Notes: generated from the letters alone by a model not told the origin. Shown: positions 12,278-24,189, numbered from the stretch's first letter. The stretch: DNA of 64,000 nucleotides from Petunia secreta (GCA_029990175.1 JARKIP010000033.1:23171001-23235000), one strand, 5' to 3'. Translations and numbers: made by a program.

Positions 12278-12410
12278 CGAGTTGCACGCCGCAACGGTAT
12301 AAATATATGGATCGGGATGCACGCTGCGGCGGTATAAATATATGGATCGGGTTTCACGTCGCAACGGTATAAATATAGGGATCAGGTTGAACACCGCGAT
12401 GGTATGATGT
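12278..12410. repeat. 35-bp tandem repeat with internal TATA words
   Basis: Nearly four units of about 35 bases, each built from GCACGCCGCAACGG followed by TATAAATATATGGATCGG. A second array of the same unit is at 24657-24815 in LTR3. Each complete unit contains a TATAAATA-type word, so the LTR carries a series of equally spaced potential TATA boxes. Confidence 0.85.
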
Positions 12411-13112
12411 ATTTCTGATTGTTGATATGTTCGGGATACCCATATGTTCTGGCTATCTTACGTTCCTGGTTGTTAATAAGTTTGTGATTCCATACGTGTT
12501 TCTAGTTATTATCTGGCACTGCCTTTTCATAATTTAAATAAGAGGAATTTGGTTTATCTGTTTCTTTTCTCCCTGGCTAGCTATCCTATTCTTTGAGGTG
12601 GCTAGTCTGCCCCACTTATTGAGTCCTTTTGACTCACCCTTGTTTGTTGTTTGTTTCTTGTCTACCTATTTCGTTTCAGATGGTTCGCTCTAGGATTGAG
12701 TTTTTGACATAAAAAAAAGTAATAACGAAAGGGAAATTGGGTTCGCCACATTGTAAAGGAGCGAAGACGACTTCAGCTGTCAGGGTGAGCCAGTTTTTAT
12801 TCTGGATGGCCACCAGTTTATTGGTTGTTATTTCAGTTGCATTTTGCTCCCTTCAGGAGGTATTTGTCTTCTTTTGTACTCTTAGATGTCTAGTCTAGAT
12901 AGCCCTAAAACTAGTATGTTGGGTAGCCAGCTGTAATTTCTTTTGTACAGCTTAGAGGTATCCGTATGTCTGTATTTGTTTTTCTTAAGTCTTGTCCTTA
13001 TTTATGAATTGTTATATTTATTTCCCTGATTTTATTGGTAAGGGTTCACCAGACGGGTCTAGGGGAGGATGTCCGGTGCCCGCACGGCCTGACCGGATTC
13101 CGGGTCGTGTCA

Positions 13113-13814
13113 GTTGGTATCAGAGCCCAATTAAGAGTCTATCCAGACTAAGACAATGTCTAGTAGAGTCTCGCTGATGGTACATAGACGTCCGTACTTA
13201 TCTACGAGAGGCTATGATGGCATTTAGGAAGTTTCACTTCCTTCTATTCTGATCGTGCGTCGGTTTAGGATGCAAAAGTATTTTTGTTAATTCCTTTGTG
13301 GTAATCGTGAACCCTCGTGCAACAAATCAGCAAACGGTAGGAGTTCAGGACGAAGTAGTCTAGCATGGGTCTAGAGCTACTCAAGCCCCGAGAGTGTTTG
13401 ATCGTGCTGACGATCTAGTTACGGAGGTCCCAGCTGTGCCAGCTCGCGATGGGCAAGGGGCAGGGCCTTGTGGTTCCCTTGGCTCTATACGATGCTTTAC
13501 GAGAATCTTGGTGACGTAGATACCGCAAGAACCTATTATACGCTAGGCAGCTTATCAGGTCGCCGCATATGCAGATGTTCAGATTTAGAGAGCTCTTGTT
13601 CCAGTTCCTGATGTTGCCCAGTAAATTATGTTCCAGAGGCAGTATGCGTTGCGCCACCAATTGTTCTGGCTGGTTAGCCAGTTGAGGTAACAGTTCGTTC
13701 CGAGTGCCCAAAGAGATTGCATTATTTTATGCAGTTGAACCTTCCGATATTTTTAAGCAATGCATCATATAAACCCCGTGATTTTTTAAAAAAAATGATG
13801 TCACGGTATCTGTA
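13113..13814 (+). other. Leader of element 1 with Met-type primer binding site
   Basis: TGGTATCAGAGC at 13115-13126, two bases after the LTR end, is the usual primer binding site complementary to the 3' end of initiator methionine tRNA. The following 690 bases are non-coding leader, homologous to 15207-15900 in element 2. The leader stops at CTGTA (13810-13814), the target duplication of element 2, and resumes at 25478. Confidence 0.85.
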
Positions 13815-15206
13815 TGAAACGACCTCGGTCAGTCGTTTCGGAAGTTAGGATTCCGATTGGCGTGCCGATAATTTTAAAATATTCGTAAGGTCCATTAGGA
13901 CCTGTCTGTAAAATTTGAGCTAAATTAGAACTCGTTTGGTAGGCATCGGAAAAAGGTGTCAGTTTTTTTTGGTCAATAAATATTAAAAAAAGAGATTTTC
14001 GAGCTCGATTTTGTCGAATGAGCTACGATTCAAAATCCGAAAGCGCCATTAGGTTTATAATTTGAAAGTGAATTTTCGAAAGTGAATTTTGGTGTTGTTT
14101 GGCTAGTTTCTGCTAAAATGCCGAAAGTTAAATAATTTGACCTTTTTTCATTTAATTTCGCATCTTGAGTTTCGGGAACCCGATTTGAGATCCGCCTTAG
14201 CAAGTATGCTACATATATTTTGTATAACGTGTATAAAAAAGTTGGAATTATTTTGATTATCACAGGGTGCCGTTTTAATTTTCGTCGCGAAAAGAAAATT
14301 AAATAAAATAAAAAGACAAAAAGACAAAAAAAATAAAGACAAGAGGCGGTGGACTTGTCCAAGGCCTTTTTATAAATGATGAGTAGAAACATATACAGAA
14401 GTAAAACGAAAGATGAACAGAGAAAACGAAACAGAGATGACACAGCGCAAAAATTGCCAGAAAATGAGAAAAGAGATGGAGAAAAGTAGAATTTTCACCC
14501 CGAAACATTCAGGTAATGATCTTAATGCATTATTTTACTTTATTACGTGTGTTTACATATATTTTAACTGTAAAAATTGGAATATTATACATCGTTTTAA
14601 TAAGTTCAATTAATAGTTTAAAGGATCAAATGGACCCCGATAATGGAATTGATTATATATTCGTATTCACTGAGTTATGGGCAACATATAAATATAATTT
14701 ATTTAGAGTTTGGTTATGTGACCCTAAACCCTGTACATAGGTCTGGCTTGCGTATTGCGTATGCAAATAGGGTATCAGGTTCCTAACCGGATTACCCTAA
14801 GATGTGAGGAATGAAGCCTTTAGCCTAATTTGATATATTTTTTTGCTTATTGAATAGAGTGGGATCGTTTGGCAATGATACCAAAGGTTAAAGCGGTTAT
14901 TGATTAGCAGAGCTAACTTTTGGAAGAGGTAAGTGTTTATATCTATTTCTTTGGAGGCACCTGGCCTCGTGGATTTTCTACCACGTATTCCTTACGTGTG
15001 TAGCTGCCGATAGGCGTACTCATTACACCTTAGCTTTGGATTTACATTGTATATATATGTTATGTCCTATTGTTGGTATTGCATTGAGGATCTGAGAATG
15101 GTACCCTGGCTGTGAGTTGGAATCTACTTCCCGGCTGTCGATGAGAGTCCCACACCGGTGAACAGTTATTATTACATCACGCTACATTAATATGCATGAT
15201 ATGTCA
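13815..15206 (+). repeat. LTR2: 5' LTR of element 2, internally deleted
   Basis: Starts TGAAACGACC like LTR1 and ends ATGTCA before the primer site. It is about 1.3 kb shorter than its partner LTR3: the text jumps from the region equivalent to about 24160 directly to the LTR end. Both sides of the lost segment carry the word ATGTCA, suggesting a microhomology-mediated deletion. It has one unit of the 54-bp repeat near 15139 and no 35-bp array. Confidence 0.85.
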
Positions 15207-15900
15207 GTTGGTATCAGAGCCCAGTTTAGAGTCTATCCAGACTAAGACAGTGTCTAGTAGAGTCTCGCTGATGGGTATGTTGACGTCCGCACTTATCTAC
15301 TAGGGGCTATGATTGCATTTAGGAAGTTTCACTTTCTTCATTTCTGATCGTGCGGCGGTCTAGGATGCAAAAGTATTTTCTTTAATTCATTCGTGGTAAT
15401 TGTGAACCCTCGCGCAATAAATTAGCAAACGGTATGAGTTCAAGACGAAGCAGTCTAGCATAGGGCTAGCACTGACGAAGCCCCGAGAGTTTTTGATCGT
15501 GCTGACGATCTAGTTACGGAGGTCCCAACTGTACGAGCTCGCGATGGGCAAAGAAGCAGGGCCTTGTCGTTCCCTTGGCTCTCTACGATGCTTTTACGAG
15601 AATCTTGGTGACGCAGATACCGCAAGAACCTATTATTCGTTAGGCAGCTTATTAGGTCGCTGCATATGCAGATGTTCGGACTTAAAGAACTCTTGTTCTA
15701 GTTCTTGATATTGCCTCAGTAAGTTATGTTCCAGAGGCAGCTGCGCCACCAATTGCTCTGGCAGGTTAGCCAGCCGAAGTAACAGTTCGGTCCGAGTGCC
15801 CAAAGAGGTTGCATTATTTTACGCTGTTGAACTTTCCAATATTCTTAAGCAAATGCATCAGATAAACCTCGTGATTCTTTTTAAAATAAAATGATATCAG
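15207..15900 (+). other. Primer binding site and leader of element 2
   Basis: TGGTATCAGAGC at 15209-15220 is a Met-type primer binding site. The rest is untranslated leader closely matching 13113-13814 of element 1, with no sizeable reading frame. It runs into gag-like sequence near 15900. Confidence 0.85.
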
Positions 15901-18120
15901 CATATCCTTCAGGCTGTCGGTTATCTCGAGCAGTATGGTGTTGATTATTCTGCTTTCCCGTTTCAAGGTCCAGTCCTGAATTGGTGGGCCGCTCTCTTAT
16001 TAGCTAACTTGGTTTGATTTTTCTTCTAGATTTGTGGAAAAGTTCCTTTCGTGTAGCGAGCAAGATGAAAAGTGTTGCCAGTTCGAGTGGATTGGACAGA
16101 GTAGCCTGTCGGATAGCCTGTTGGTTTCAGAATATGAGATTGAATTCTCTAGAATGGTTAGGTATGCACTAGAACTAGTCCATGAACCTTACGATAATGT
16201 TCAAAGATTTATGGTGACCTTCCTCCTTCCTTGAGATCCCAAATGGCTCGAGAAATTGAGGTCTGGATTTCATTTGGTGTTGTTGTTAATATTGCCCGAA
16301 GGTTCGAGTCATACTATAAGTTAGAGCGGGAAGAGTTAGAGCGGGAAAGTAAGAGAGATCCCATGGCCCTGGTGGGCAGCCATGGTACCTCATTTGGAGG
16401 TAAGAGTTCTGGTTATTTTGGGAGGTCACCTTCCAGGTTATCTCAGCTTGTGTCACGTGATTCTTGGAGTGTGTCAGTAGTTCGTCCATATCAGACCTAG
16501 TTTTTCTCTTTATAGTTTTCAACAATCTGTCCAGCTCCCATATTCAGTGAAAAGGTGTTACCATTGTCCTGAGTCTGATTATCATTTGAGGGGTTTTCCT
16601 GTTATCATTGTCGTGAGTCTGGCTATCCTTTGAGGAGTTTTCCCTTACTCCGACAAGTTAGCAGTCGTCTTTTCTCTCGTCATCAGGCATCTACGCAGTC
16701 GGATGGGGATTTCATTTAGATCTTAATCAGCAAAAGAAATGCCACCATCCGGTAGAGGTTGAGAGTGTAGTGGTAGTGGTTCTTCTAGAAGTAATTATCA
16801 GAGTAACAGCTCGGCTCAGCCGCAGAGGCAGTTCTAAGAACTACCAGTCTAGCAGGATGCTGAGGTATTTGATTTAGTACACCCATGTATTACTTCTTCC
16901 CTTATATGTGAGTAAGATTTGATTCTTCCGATCGATCTGGAGATGGTCTGTCATATCATGATCCATGGTTTTCTTGGATATTGTTTCTGTTAAGAATCGG
17001 TTGCGGTAGAGAGGCGAGCTTCTGGTATGATTTATTCCTAGCATTTGTGAGACCCTACTAGTTTATCTGGTCTAAATATGAGAGATTTGGCAGTAAGTGT
17101 CGGTATTATCTGCCTGCTATCTTGTTGTTCCAACTTTTGTTATTATATCAAATCAGTTTACCTCCCTTGTAGGAATTCAATGGTTGTAGGATATTGGGAT
17201 CCTAATTTGTTACCTTCAGAAAGTGTTATTGTTTCTTCCGGTGTAAAGTGGTTAGTAAGTAATACTGGATCTACGTGACTCCTCTTGGTTCGAGACGCTA
17301 GTAGAGTCATGCTATTCCATAAGTTTGTCTCAGTATAAAAGAGTTTTCTGGTAAATTGTCGGAGTTTCCTTTTTATAGGAAGGTTAAATTGACACAAATT
17401 TTATTCCATAAAGCTCATTTAATATCTATTTCTTCAATTGCGATTCTTCGGTTAGCCTGACTCATAAGTAGTCTAGCTCTGGCAGCCAAGCAAATAAGAA
17501 GATGAACTTCCTGAAGCTCTAATTATTTCTATCCTCGATCCATTTCCATTTCTTCTTCGTCCGGCACTAGTGAGCTTGGGCGATTGGTAGCCGCTGGTGA
17601 CGTTTCCTGTGTTGAGCCAGAGTACGTGTTATTGTAGACGGGTAAGCATATTATTGTTTTGGATATCAGTTTATCCGGGTATCCATTCCCATGTATAGTA
17701 TAGTGCTGGTTCTGTTTTTGCGGATCATCCAGTTTCAGGGGAGACTCTACCGAAAATTTTATATAGAAGTACCATCCATCAGGCGGTGGTGCTTATGGAA
17801 AAGGTATGGAGGTGTGAACTCGAGAGTTGCAGCTGTTTGGCAACTCGAAAGGGTATTTTGGTAGCTTAGGTCTGCCTACGTTAGACTTTTAGCTTATTCT
17901 TCTTTAGTCCAGCAGACTGTGCGAGGACGGTTATTCATATTCAAATAGCTGCATGAGTTTGATCTTTAAGTGGAGGAGTCTTCCTCCAAATATTGAATGG
18001 TAATACTAAATCTCTGAGGTGTTGATACCACTTTTCTCACGACCCAAAGTAAGGCAACGACAAAAACCTACAATGAGTGTTGATCAATGCTAGAGATAAG
18101 CAGGCAACCTGATCATATAT
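15901..18120 (+). pseudogene. Decayed gag-pol interior of element 2
   Basis: Homologous to 25478-27440 of element 1. Recognisable gag lies at about 15950-16500: 16034-16234 and 16231-16500 give the capsid end and an EREELERESKRDP stretch, then a Ser/Gly-rich linker (GTSFGGKSSGYFGRSPS), as in Tekay-like gag. Farther on, to 18120, stops are dense in all frames and I can identify no domain with confidence. No frame exceeds about 90 codons. Confidence 0.7.
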
Positions 18121-18130
18121 ACGTATCTAT

Positions 18131-18480
18131 CTATTGAAAGCATAAAGTCTGGAAATATGACACGACTTTAACTTGCTGGAAATTGGAACACTGAGCCATA
18201 AATTCTGCTATGTCACACTTCATTCCGTCCCACCAATAAATTTTCTTAAGATCATGGTACATCTTAGTCGAACCTGGATGAACAGTGTATTTGGAATAAT
18301 GTGCCTCTATCATAATCTTTCCACGTAAATCTGCAACATCAGGAATACGAAGTCTATCTTTATGCATGAGAACACCGTCAGTAGTAACCCTGTATGGTGA
18401 CTCCGGTTTTCTTCTGGCTATCTGTCTGTATACAACTAGGACTGGATCCTCATACTGACGCTGTTTTACTTCATGAAAAT
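18131..18480 (-). pseudogene. Minus-strand chromovirus integrase fragment
   Basis: Encodes the stretch before and through the integrase zinc region (LRIPDVADLRGKIM, then VHPGSTKMYHDLKKIYWWDG, then CSNFQQVK). It is clearly homologous to 2990-3300 in the same orientation as that element but opposite to element 2, in which it lies. The second CxxC cysteine is now phenylalanine. It is an isolated fragment with no LTR nearby. Confidence 0.8.
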
Positions 18481-18589
18481 TTAGAGTTAAAGGTTTAGTG
18501 CAGCTTGTCGTCCATCAATCATTGGCATATCTCCTTCACACCTTAACTCTTTGAGAAGTTACTTTAGCGTTATAAGTGTACATGTAATC

Positions 18590-18960
18590 AACTTTGTTGC
18601 TGATATTCTGCCTCAGCTCATGGTCCAACTACATGTCTCTTTTATTTTTAATTTTTCAAGTCATAATATTTCCAATTCAAAGACAATACTCTGAAGTAGA
18701 TGTTCAGTCTGAAGATCATTTCTGGTCTGCATCATACTATCCAGAAGTATTTGCATTATCCTTATCCTTAAATGATAGACCCTGTTCAGATGAACCTTTG
18801 ACATACAGTAGGATATGAGTAACTGCATTCTCACAAGGAGCTTGCGGAATAACACTAACATCAACTAAGATGTTGCATAGTGCATTCGTAAAAATAATAT
18901 AGCGTGCATCAAATCTTTTATAGTGAGTAGTGACAAGGTACTTCAAAAGCTCCCCTATTG
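18590..18960 (-). pseudogene. Copia-type RT/RNase H fragment
   Basis: Minus-strand frames here contain APCENAVTHILLYVKGSSEQ followed by GLSFKDKDNAN, which resembles the segment between RT and RNase H of Ty1/copia polyproteins. Adjacent to the chromovirus integrase fragment and equally isolated. Frames are short and broken. Nothing else is recognisable at 18490-18590 or 18961-19030. Confidence 0.55.
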
Positions 18961-19073
18961 CATCGAGCTAATCAGGAAATAATGCCCGTGGAGTAGCTCA
19001 TGAAGGTCGTGCAAGTTCTTTTGTTATCTTTACGAATTTTTCTTTAGACTTAGGCTCGTTCGAGGATGAACGA

Positions 19074-19092
19074 GAGTTTAAGTGGAGGAGAA
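19074..19092 (+). other. Polypurine tract of element 2
   Basis: AAGTGGAGGAG lies directly before the TAAAACGACC start of LTR3, preceded by the FEDER-type coding end (GTTCGAGGATGAACGAG) typical of chromovirus 3' ends. It marks the LTR3 boundary at 19093. Confidence 0.75.
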
Positions 19093-19267
19093 TAAAACGA
19101 CCTCGATCAGTCGTTTCAGAAGTTAGGACTCCGATTGGCATGCCGATAATTTTAAAATATTCGTAAGGTCCATTAGGACCTGTCTGTAAAATTTGAGCTA
19201 AATTAGAACTCGTTTGGTATGCATCGGAAAAAGGTGTCAGTTTTTATTGTCAATAAATATTAAAAAA

Positions 19268-19620
19268 TATTGTAAATTCATGTATTTGTGTTAATGTGGA
19301 TGACCACTACTCACCACTAACTTATGATTTACTACCCCACTTTCTCCTACATGATTCCTCTTCACTATGTCCTACTACTCACCAATAACTTATGATTTAC
19401 TACCCCACTTTCTCCTACATAATTCCTTCCCACTATGTCCTACTTAATTCTTGTAACCTTTGGGTTGATTTGTAACAAATGTATTTGTGTCCTATAAATA
19501 GAGCACATTTGGCTCTATGGAAGATATACTTGAAATACTTTGAGAATAATACATGTTCTTCCTTCTCCTCTCATATATTTTATCTTGTTCTTGCACTACT
19601 TTACTATTAGTTTTACGACA
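19268..19620 (+). repeat. 5' LTR of the Copia element, with 68-bp tandem duplication
   Basis: A 353-bp LTR, against 285 bp for its partner. The 68-base excess is a tandem duplication: CTACTCACC begins at 19307 and again at 19375, and each copy runs through the TTATGATTTACTACCCC segment. TATAAATA at 19493-19500 is a likely TATA box. The first dinucleotide is TA instead of TG. Confidence 0.9.
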
Positions 19621-19623
19621 CGT

Positions 19624-19634
19624 TATCAGCACGA
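19624..19634 (+). other. Copia primer binding site
   Basis: TATCAGCACGA, three bases after the LTR end, is the primer-site word seen in many plant Copia elements, thought to pair with an internal part of initiator methionine tRNA. Confidence 0.75.
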
Positions 19635-20432
19635 AACTCTAACCAATTCCATCTATCACCTCAGATCACGATTGTTCTTAGCTAAGAAAAGCATTTACAA
19701 ACAATTGGAATGGATGATGCTAGCATGCAACAATTAAGCAACCACTGTGACTGCCTCATCTCGAGAACAAAATGGAGAACTTGGGAAAGGACTTATAGCA
19801 ATCAACCGGTAGCTGATCCTCGAACTTTGTAGATATGAGGTATAAAAACCTAGCATCTACAGTAGTATTACTCCTTATGCATGCTACCATCATTAATTTT
19901 CTCTTAGTTTCTTGTCATGCATGGTGGAAATAAAAAGGTTAACATACAAATTAATTTTTATAGAAATATTGTTTTTCACTTAGACAATGAGAGAACTAAT
20001 TCTTTACCTATTTATGAAAAATGAACTTCTACGTTTGATTATGGTGAAAATTGCTATTCATGAAATATTCTTTGAAATATTTGTGTGCAAATTTATATGC
20101 ACTGAATGCCTAACACAAAGCAAGTTGCAGCAAACTATATCTATATATGTTAGATATTATATGATAATACATGGAAGTGCATAAGGTTATTATTTAATGA
20201 GCATATTTGATATACTCGTAAATTTTTGTTTATGATTGTTATAATTTTCGGTAAGGAATTATATCAAATAGTTTTCTCATTGGGATAAATTCATCTGCTA
20301 TATAATTTGATAAACTCATTTGATCTATTGTGCCATTTTCCGAGGGTAAGACATTAGATATAAGTCTTGGTGCACCATGATGGTTAGGCGTTTGGGTTCA
20401 GGTCCTAATGCATTATGGCCTAACATGTCTTT

Positions 20433-21830
20433 ATGAGGGTAAGATATTGGGTTCAGGCCCCAAAGCACCATATTAATGATATGATGATGACAAAGACAAA
20501 TAATGAGCTATTAATAAAACCACGAAGCTTGTCCACAAATGCTCCATTCCTATATGTGAATATGAGAGCAATACATGTTCCATTCATAGGGGTGAATATG
20601 GGAGTAATATATGCTCCATTTCCTAATATAAATGTGGGAGCAAGCCAAGCTCCATTCCTAAGCCAAGCTCTATTCCTTAAGATGAATGTGGGAGCAAGCC
20701 AAGCTCCGTTCCTTAAGGTGAATGTGGGAGCAACATATGTTCCATTCATGAATGTGGATGTTGTAGCAATATTTTATATCTGAAAGATGGCAAAATAATT
20801 TTATGTCTGAAAGAAGACACATTATTTTATGTCTAAAAGACGACAAAGTAATTACCATGGTAGAGACCATGGTCGTGGACGTGGCAAAGGAAAGAAATAA
20901 TTGTCATCATTGTTAAATAAATAAGAGAACAATAAGGGTTCTCAAAAAGGAACCGTTCAAACGGTAAATATAATAATGCCTTCAATGTATCATATGAGCA
21001 TGAGGCAAGTCTTGATGATTATGATTCATTCCTTGCAGTGAATGAGACAATTCATAAAAAATATTATGAATATAGACCCATTCACCGAAGTGAATGTGGC
21101 AATATGTGATAAAATATCAAAACTCGCCTCCAAAAGAGGTTCGAGAAAGATGAATATGGACGTGTCCATGCATGGTTGATAAAGTACCACGACTCACCTC
21201 TAGAAAGGTTCGACTATAATAATTATATTATTGTGGCATAAATGGTCATTGCTCTCGTACAGAAGTACGCCATAATTATGTATTATTATGAATTACATAA
21301 GAGCAAATGAAGAAAGAAATTGATCTTGCCTATAATGATTTGACCATAAGAAAGTAATATGATTTTCTCCTTGAAAGGAGATATTCACCATATGGTTGGT
21401 GTAATAAAATATATGGTAGTACAAAGCTATTTGAGTACTCCGGAATAGCCAAAATATTACTACCTGGAGGAATGAGATTGATGAAATATTTATTGTAGTA
21501 TGTCTCGAAAGAAACTTGTTCAGTTTCAAATACATTTGCCAAAATGGCTAGGAGACTAAATTTGATGGAAAGATATGAATATCTTTATATTACTACAAGA
21601 ATGCCGGGTGAGATATATGTACTTGAAAAGCTCCCCGCCTCTTCCTCGAGTATGTACTACTCAAAATATAAGTGTGGTAAAATTATATGTGCATGCCACA
21701 ATAAACTTTTAGTTTATTGTTACAATGCACATGCTATAGTAAACTAGAAGTTTACTAGATGAATAAATTTATAAGTTGGCATGACCGGTTTGACCATCCC
21801 GGTTCAAATATGATGCACAAAATATATAAA
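20433..21830 (+). pseudogene. gag: Copia gag and gag-pre-integrase remnants
   Basis: 20433-20783 holds an open frame made of repeated VGASQAPFL-like units (nine or so uneven units of about 24-45 bases). Beyond it, about 20850-20900 reads as the GRGRGKG basic linker of Copia gag. About 21236-21285 reads as a damaged zinc knuckle (GHCSRTEVRH). About 21765-21830 resembles the gag-pre-integrase motif (SWHDRFDHPGSNMMHK). Stops separate all pieces. The integrase core and RT that should follow are absent. Confidence 0.65.
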
Positions 21831-21984
21831 TAAGAATTTGCATGGGTATATACTGAAGAATCGGGATTCTTCAAGAATTCTCTTTATTCTGCTTGTTCTC
21901 GAGATAAATAAATTATTAGACCAACTAAATTTGGGATCAGGATCCCTGCACTTCTGGAATTATAAAAGGTGAATATAGGTCTGT

Positions 21985-22500
21985 TCACTAGTGCAAGAAC
22001 AAGACAAAATAGTGAGAGGAGAAGGAAGAACTTGTATTATTCTCAAAGTGTTTCAAGTGTGTCTTCCATAGAGCCAAATGTGCTCTATTTATAGGATACA
22101 AATACATATGTTACAAATCAACCCAAAGGATTACATGAATTAAGTAGTGACTTAATAAGGAATTAGTGGTCACTTAGAAGGGGAGAATTAAGTAAGAGAA
22201 AGTGGGGTAGTAAATCATAGGTTACAATTGAGTAAATAGTGAGTAGTGGTCATCCACACAAATAAATGAATTTATAACACTCCCCCTGATGAAAACATCA
22301 CTCAATATCTTGAAGACGACACATTCCAATCTTGTAAATCAGCTTCTCAAATGTTGAGATTGGTAATGACTTAGTGGACAGATCCGCCAAACTTTAACTG
22401 GAGTGAATTCTTCAGCATTAACTTCACCATTCTTTTGAAAATCACGGCTGAAAAGGAATCTTGTTGAATATTTGTCTCCTCAGTTGTATCTTCCCTTTAG
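21985..22500 (-). mobile_element. Inverted 3' tail of a related Copia element
   Basis: On the minus strand, about 22400-22310 encodes the end of a Copia RNase H (LADLSTKSLPISTFEKLIYK, then IGMCRL), followed by a stop, the polypurine word GGGGGAGTG near 22280, and an LTR of the same family running to about 21985 (TGTTATAAATTC start). The LTR is truncated before its last 25 or so bases. The block is therefore the 3' end of a second, opposite-strand Copia element occupying the place where the host element's pol should be. Confidence 0.8.
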
Positions 22501-22630
22501 TTGAACTATCCATGCAATATTTCATATAATATTACTGGGATCCTCGTCTTCAAAGAAATACCACATTGTTGCTGAATATGTTGAGTCCTAGTAAGGTTTT
22601 AACGAGGCACATTACCTTCAAAATGGTCAT

Positions 22631-22641
22631 CCAAGGGGGAG
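22631..22641 (+). other. Copia polypurine tract
   Basis: CAAGGGGGAG immediately before the TGTTGTAA start of the 3' LTR. This is the standard plus-strand primer position. Confidence 0.8.
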
Positions 22642-22926
22642 TGTTGTAAATTCATGTATTTGTGTTAATGTGGATGACCACTACTCACCACTAACTTATG
22701 ATTTACTACCCCACTTTCTCCTACATAATTCCTCCCCACTATGTCCTACTTAATTCTTGTAACCTTTGGGTTGATTTGCAACCTATGTATTTGTATCCTA
22801 TAAATAGAGCACATTTGGCTCTATGGAAGATATACTTGAAATACTTTGAGAATAATACATGTTCGTCCTTCTCCTTTCATATATTTTATCTTGTTCTTGC
22901 ACTACTTTACTATTAGTTTTACAACA
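22642..22926 (+). repeat. 3' LTR of the Copia element
   Basis: A 285-bp LTR beginning TGTTGTAA and ending TTACAACA, with TATAAATA at 22799-22806. It matches the 5' LTR except for the 68-bp duplication and scattered substitutions. Confidence 0.9.
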
Positions 22927-24189
22927 AAAAAAGAGATTTTCGAGCTCGGTTTTGGCGAATAAGCTCCGATTCGAAATATGAAAGCACCATTAGGTTCATA
23001 TGATTATTTATGACTTTTGTGAACTTTCGAAAGTGAATTTCGGTGTTGTTCGGCTAGTTTCCGCTAAAATGCCGAAAGTTAAATAATTTGACCTTTTTCC
23101 ATTTAAATTTGCATCTTGAGTTCGGGAACCCGAATTGAGATCCGCCTTAGCAAGTATGCTACATATATTTTGTATAACTTGTATGCAAAAGGTGGAATTA
23201 TTTTGAATATCACAGGGTGCCATTTTAATTTTCATCGCGAAAAGAAAATAAAATAAAATAAAAAGACAAAAAGACAAAAAAAATAAAGATAAGAGGCGGT
23301 GGACTTTGTCCAAGGCCTTTTTATAAATGATGAGTAGAAACATATACAGAAGCAAAACAAAAGATGAACAGAGAAAACGAAACAGAGATGACACAGCGCA
23401 AAAATTTGCCAGAAAATGAGAAAAGAGCTGGAGAAAAGTAGAATTTTCACCCCGAAATATTCAGGTAATGATCTTAATGCATTATTTTACTTTATTACGT
23501 GTGTTTACATATATTTTAACGGTAAAAATTAGAATATTATACATCGTTTTAATAAGTTCAATTAATAGTTTAAAGGATCAAATGGACCCCGATAATGGAA
23601 TTGATTATATATTCGTATTCACTGAGTTATGGGCAACATATAAATATAATTTATTTAGAGTTTGGTTATGTGACCCTAAACCCTGTACATAGGTCTGGCT
23701 TGCGTATTGCGTATGCAAATAGGGTATCAGGTTCCTAACCGGATTACCCTAAGATGTGAGGAATGAAGCCTTTAGCCTAATTTGATATATTTTTCTGCTT
23801 ATTGAATAGAGTGAGATCGTTTGGCAATGTAACCAAAGGATAAAGCGGTTATTGATTAGCAGAGCTAACTTTTGGAAGAGGTAAGTGTTTATATCCATTT
23901 CTTTGGAGGCACCTGGCCTCGTGGATTTTCTACCATGTATTCCTTACGTCTGTAGCTGTCGATAGGCGTACTCATTACACCTTAGCTTTGGATTTACATT
24001 GTATATTATATGTTATGTCCTATTGTTGGTATTGCATTGAGGATCTGAGTATTGTACCCTTGCTGTGAGTTGGCATCTACTTCCCGGCTGTCGATGAGAG
24101 TCCCGCGCCGGTAAAGAGTTATTATTGCATCACATTGCATTCATATGCATTTTATGTCATTCATATGCATTACATTGCATATCATTGGG

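Larger units (their letters stand above)
10469..13112 (+). repeat. LTR1: 5' LTR of plus-strand chromovirus element 1
   Basis: Starts TGAAACGACC, ends TGTCA just before a Met-type primer site, and is homologous to 13815-15206 and to 19093-25477 (minus its insert). It was inserted in the Ogre 3' LTR after GTAGA (10464-10468). The matching right-hand duplication is not present, because the 3' end of element 1 is lost. It contains a 54-bp minisatellite (11790-12112) and a 35-bp repeat carrying TATA words (12278-12410). Confidence 0.85.
19268..22926 (+). mobile_element. Internally deleted Copia LTR retrotransposon
   Basis: LTRs at 19268-19620 and 22642-22926, flanked by AAAAA on each side within LTR3 (19263-19267 and 22927-22931). 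LTR ends TGTTGTAA and TTACAACA form a perfect inverted pair in the right copy. At 3.66 kb it is shorter than the usual 5 kb. It retains gag and gag-pre-integrase remnants but has no integrase core or RT of its own on this strand, so it is non-autonomous. Confidence 0.9.

Noticed and set aside
13113..13130. tRNA gene
   Set aside because: TGGTATCAGAGC here, at 15209 and at 31636 is a primer binding site after an LTR. No cloverleaf surrounds it.
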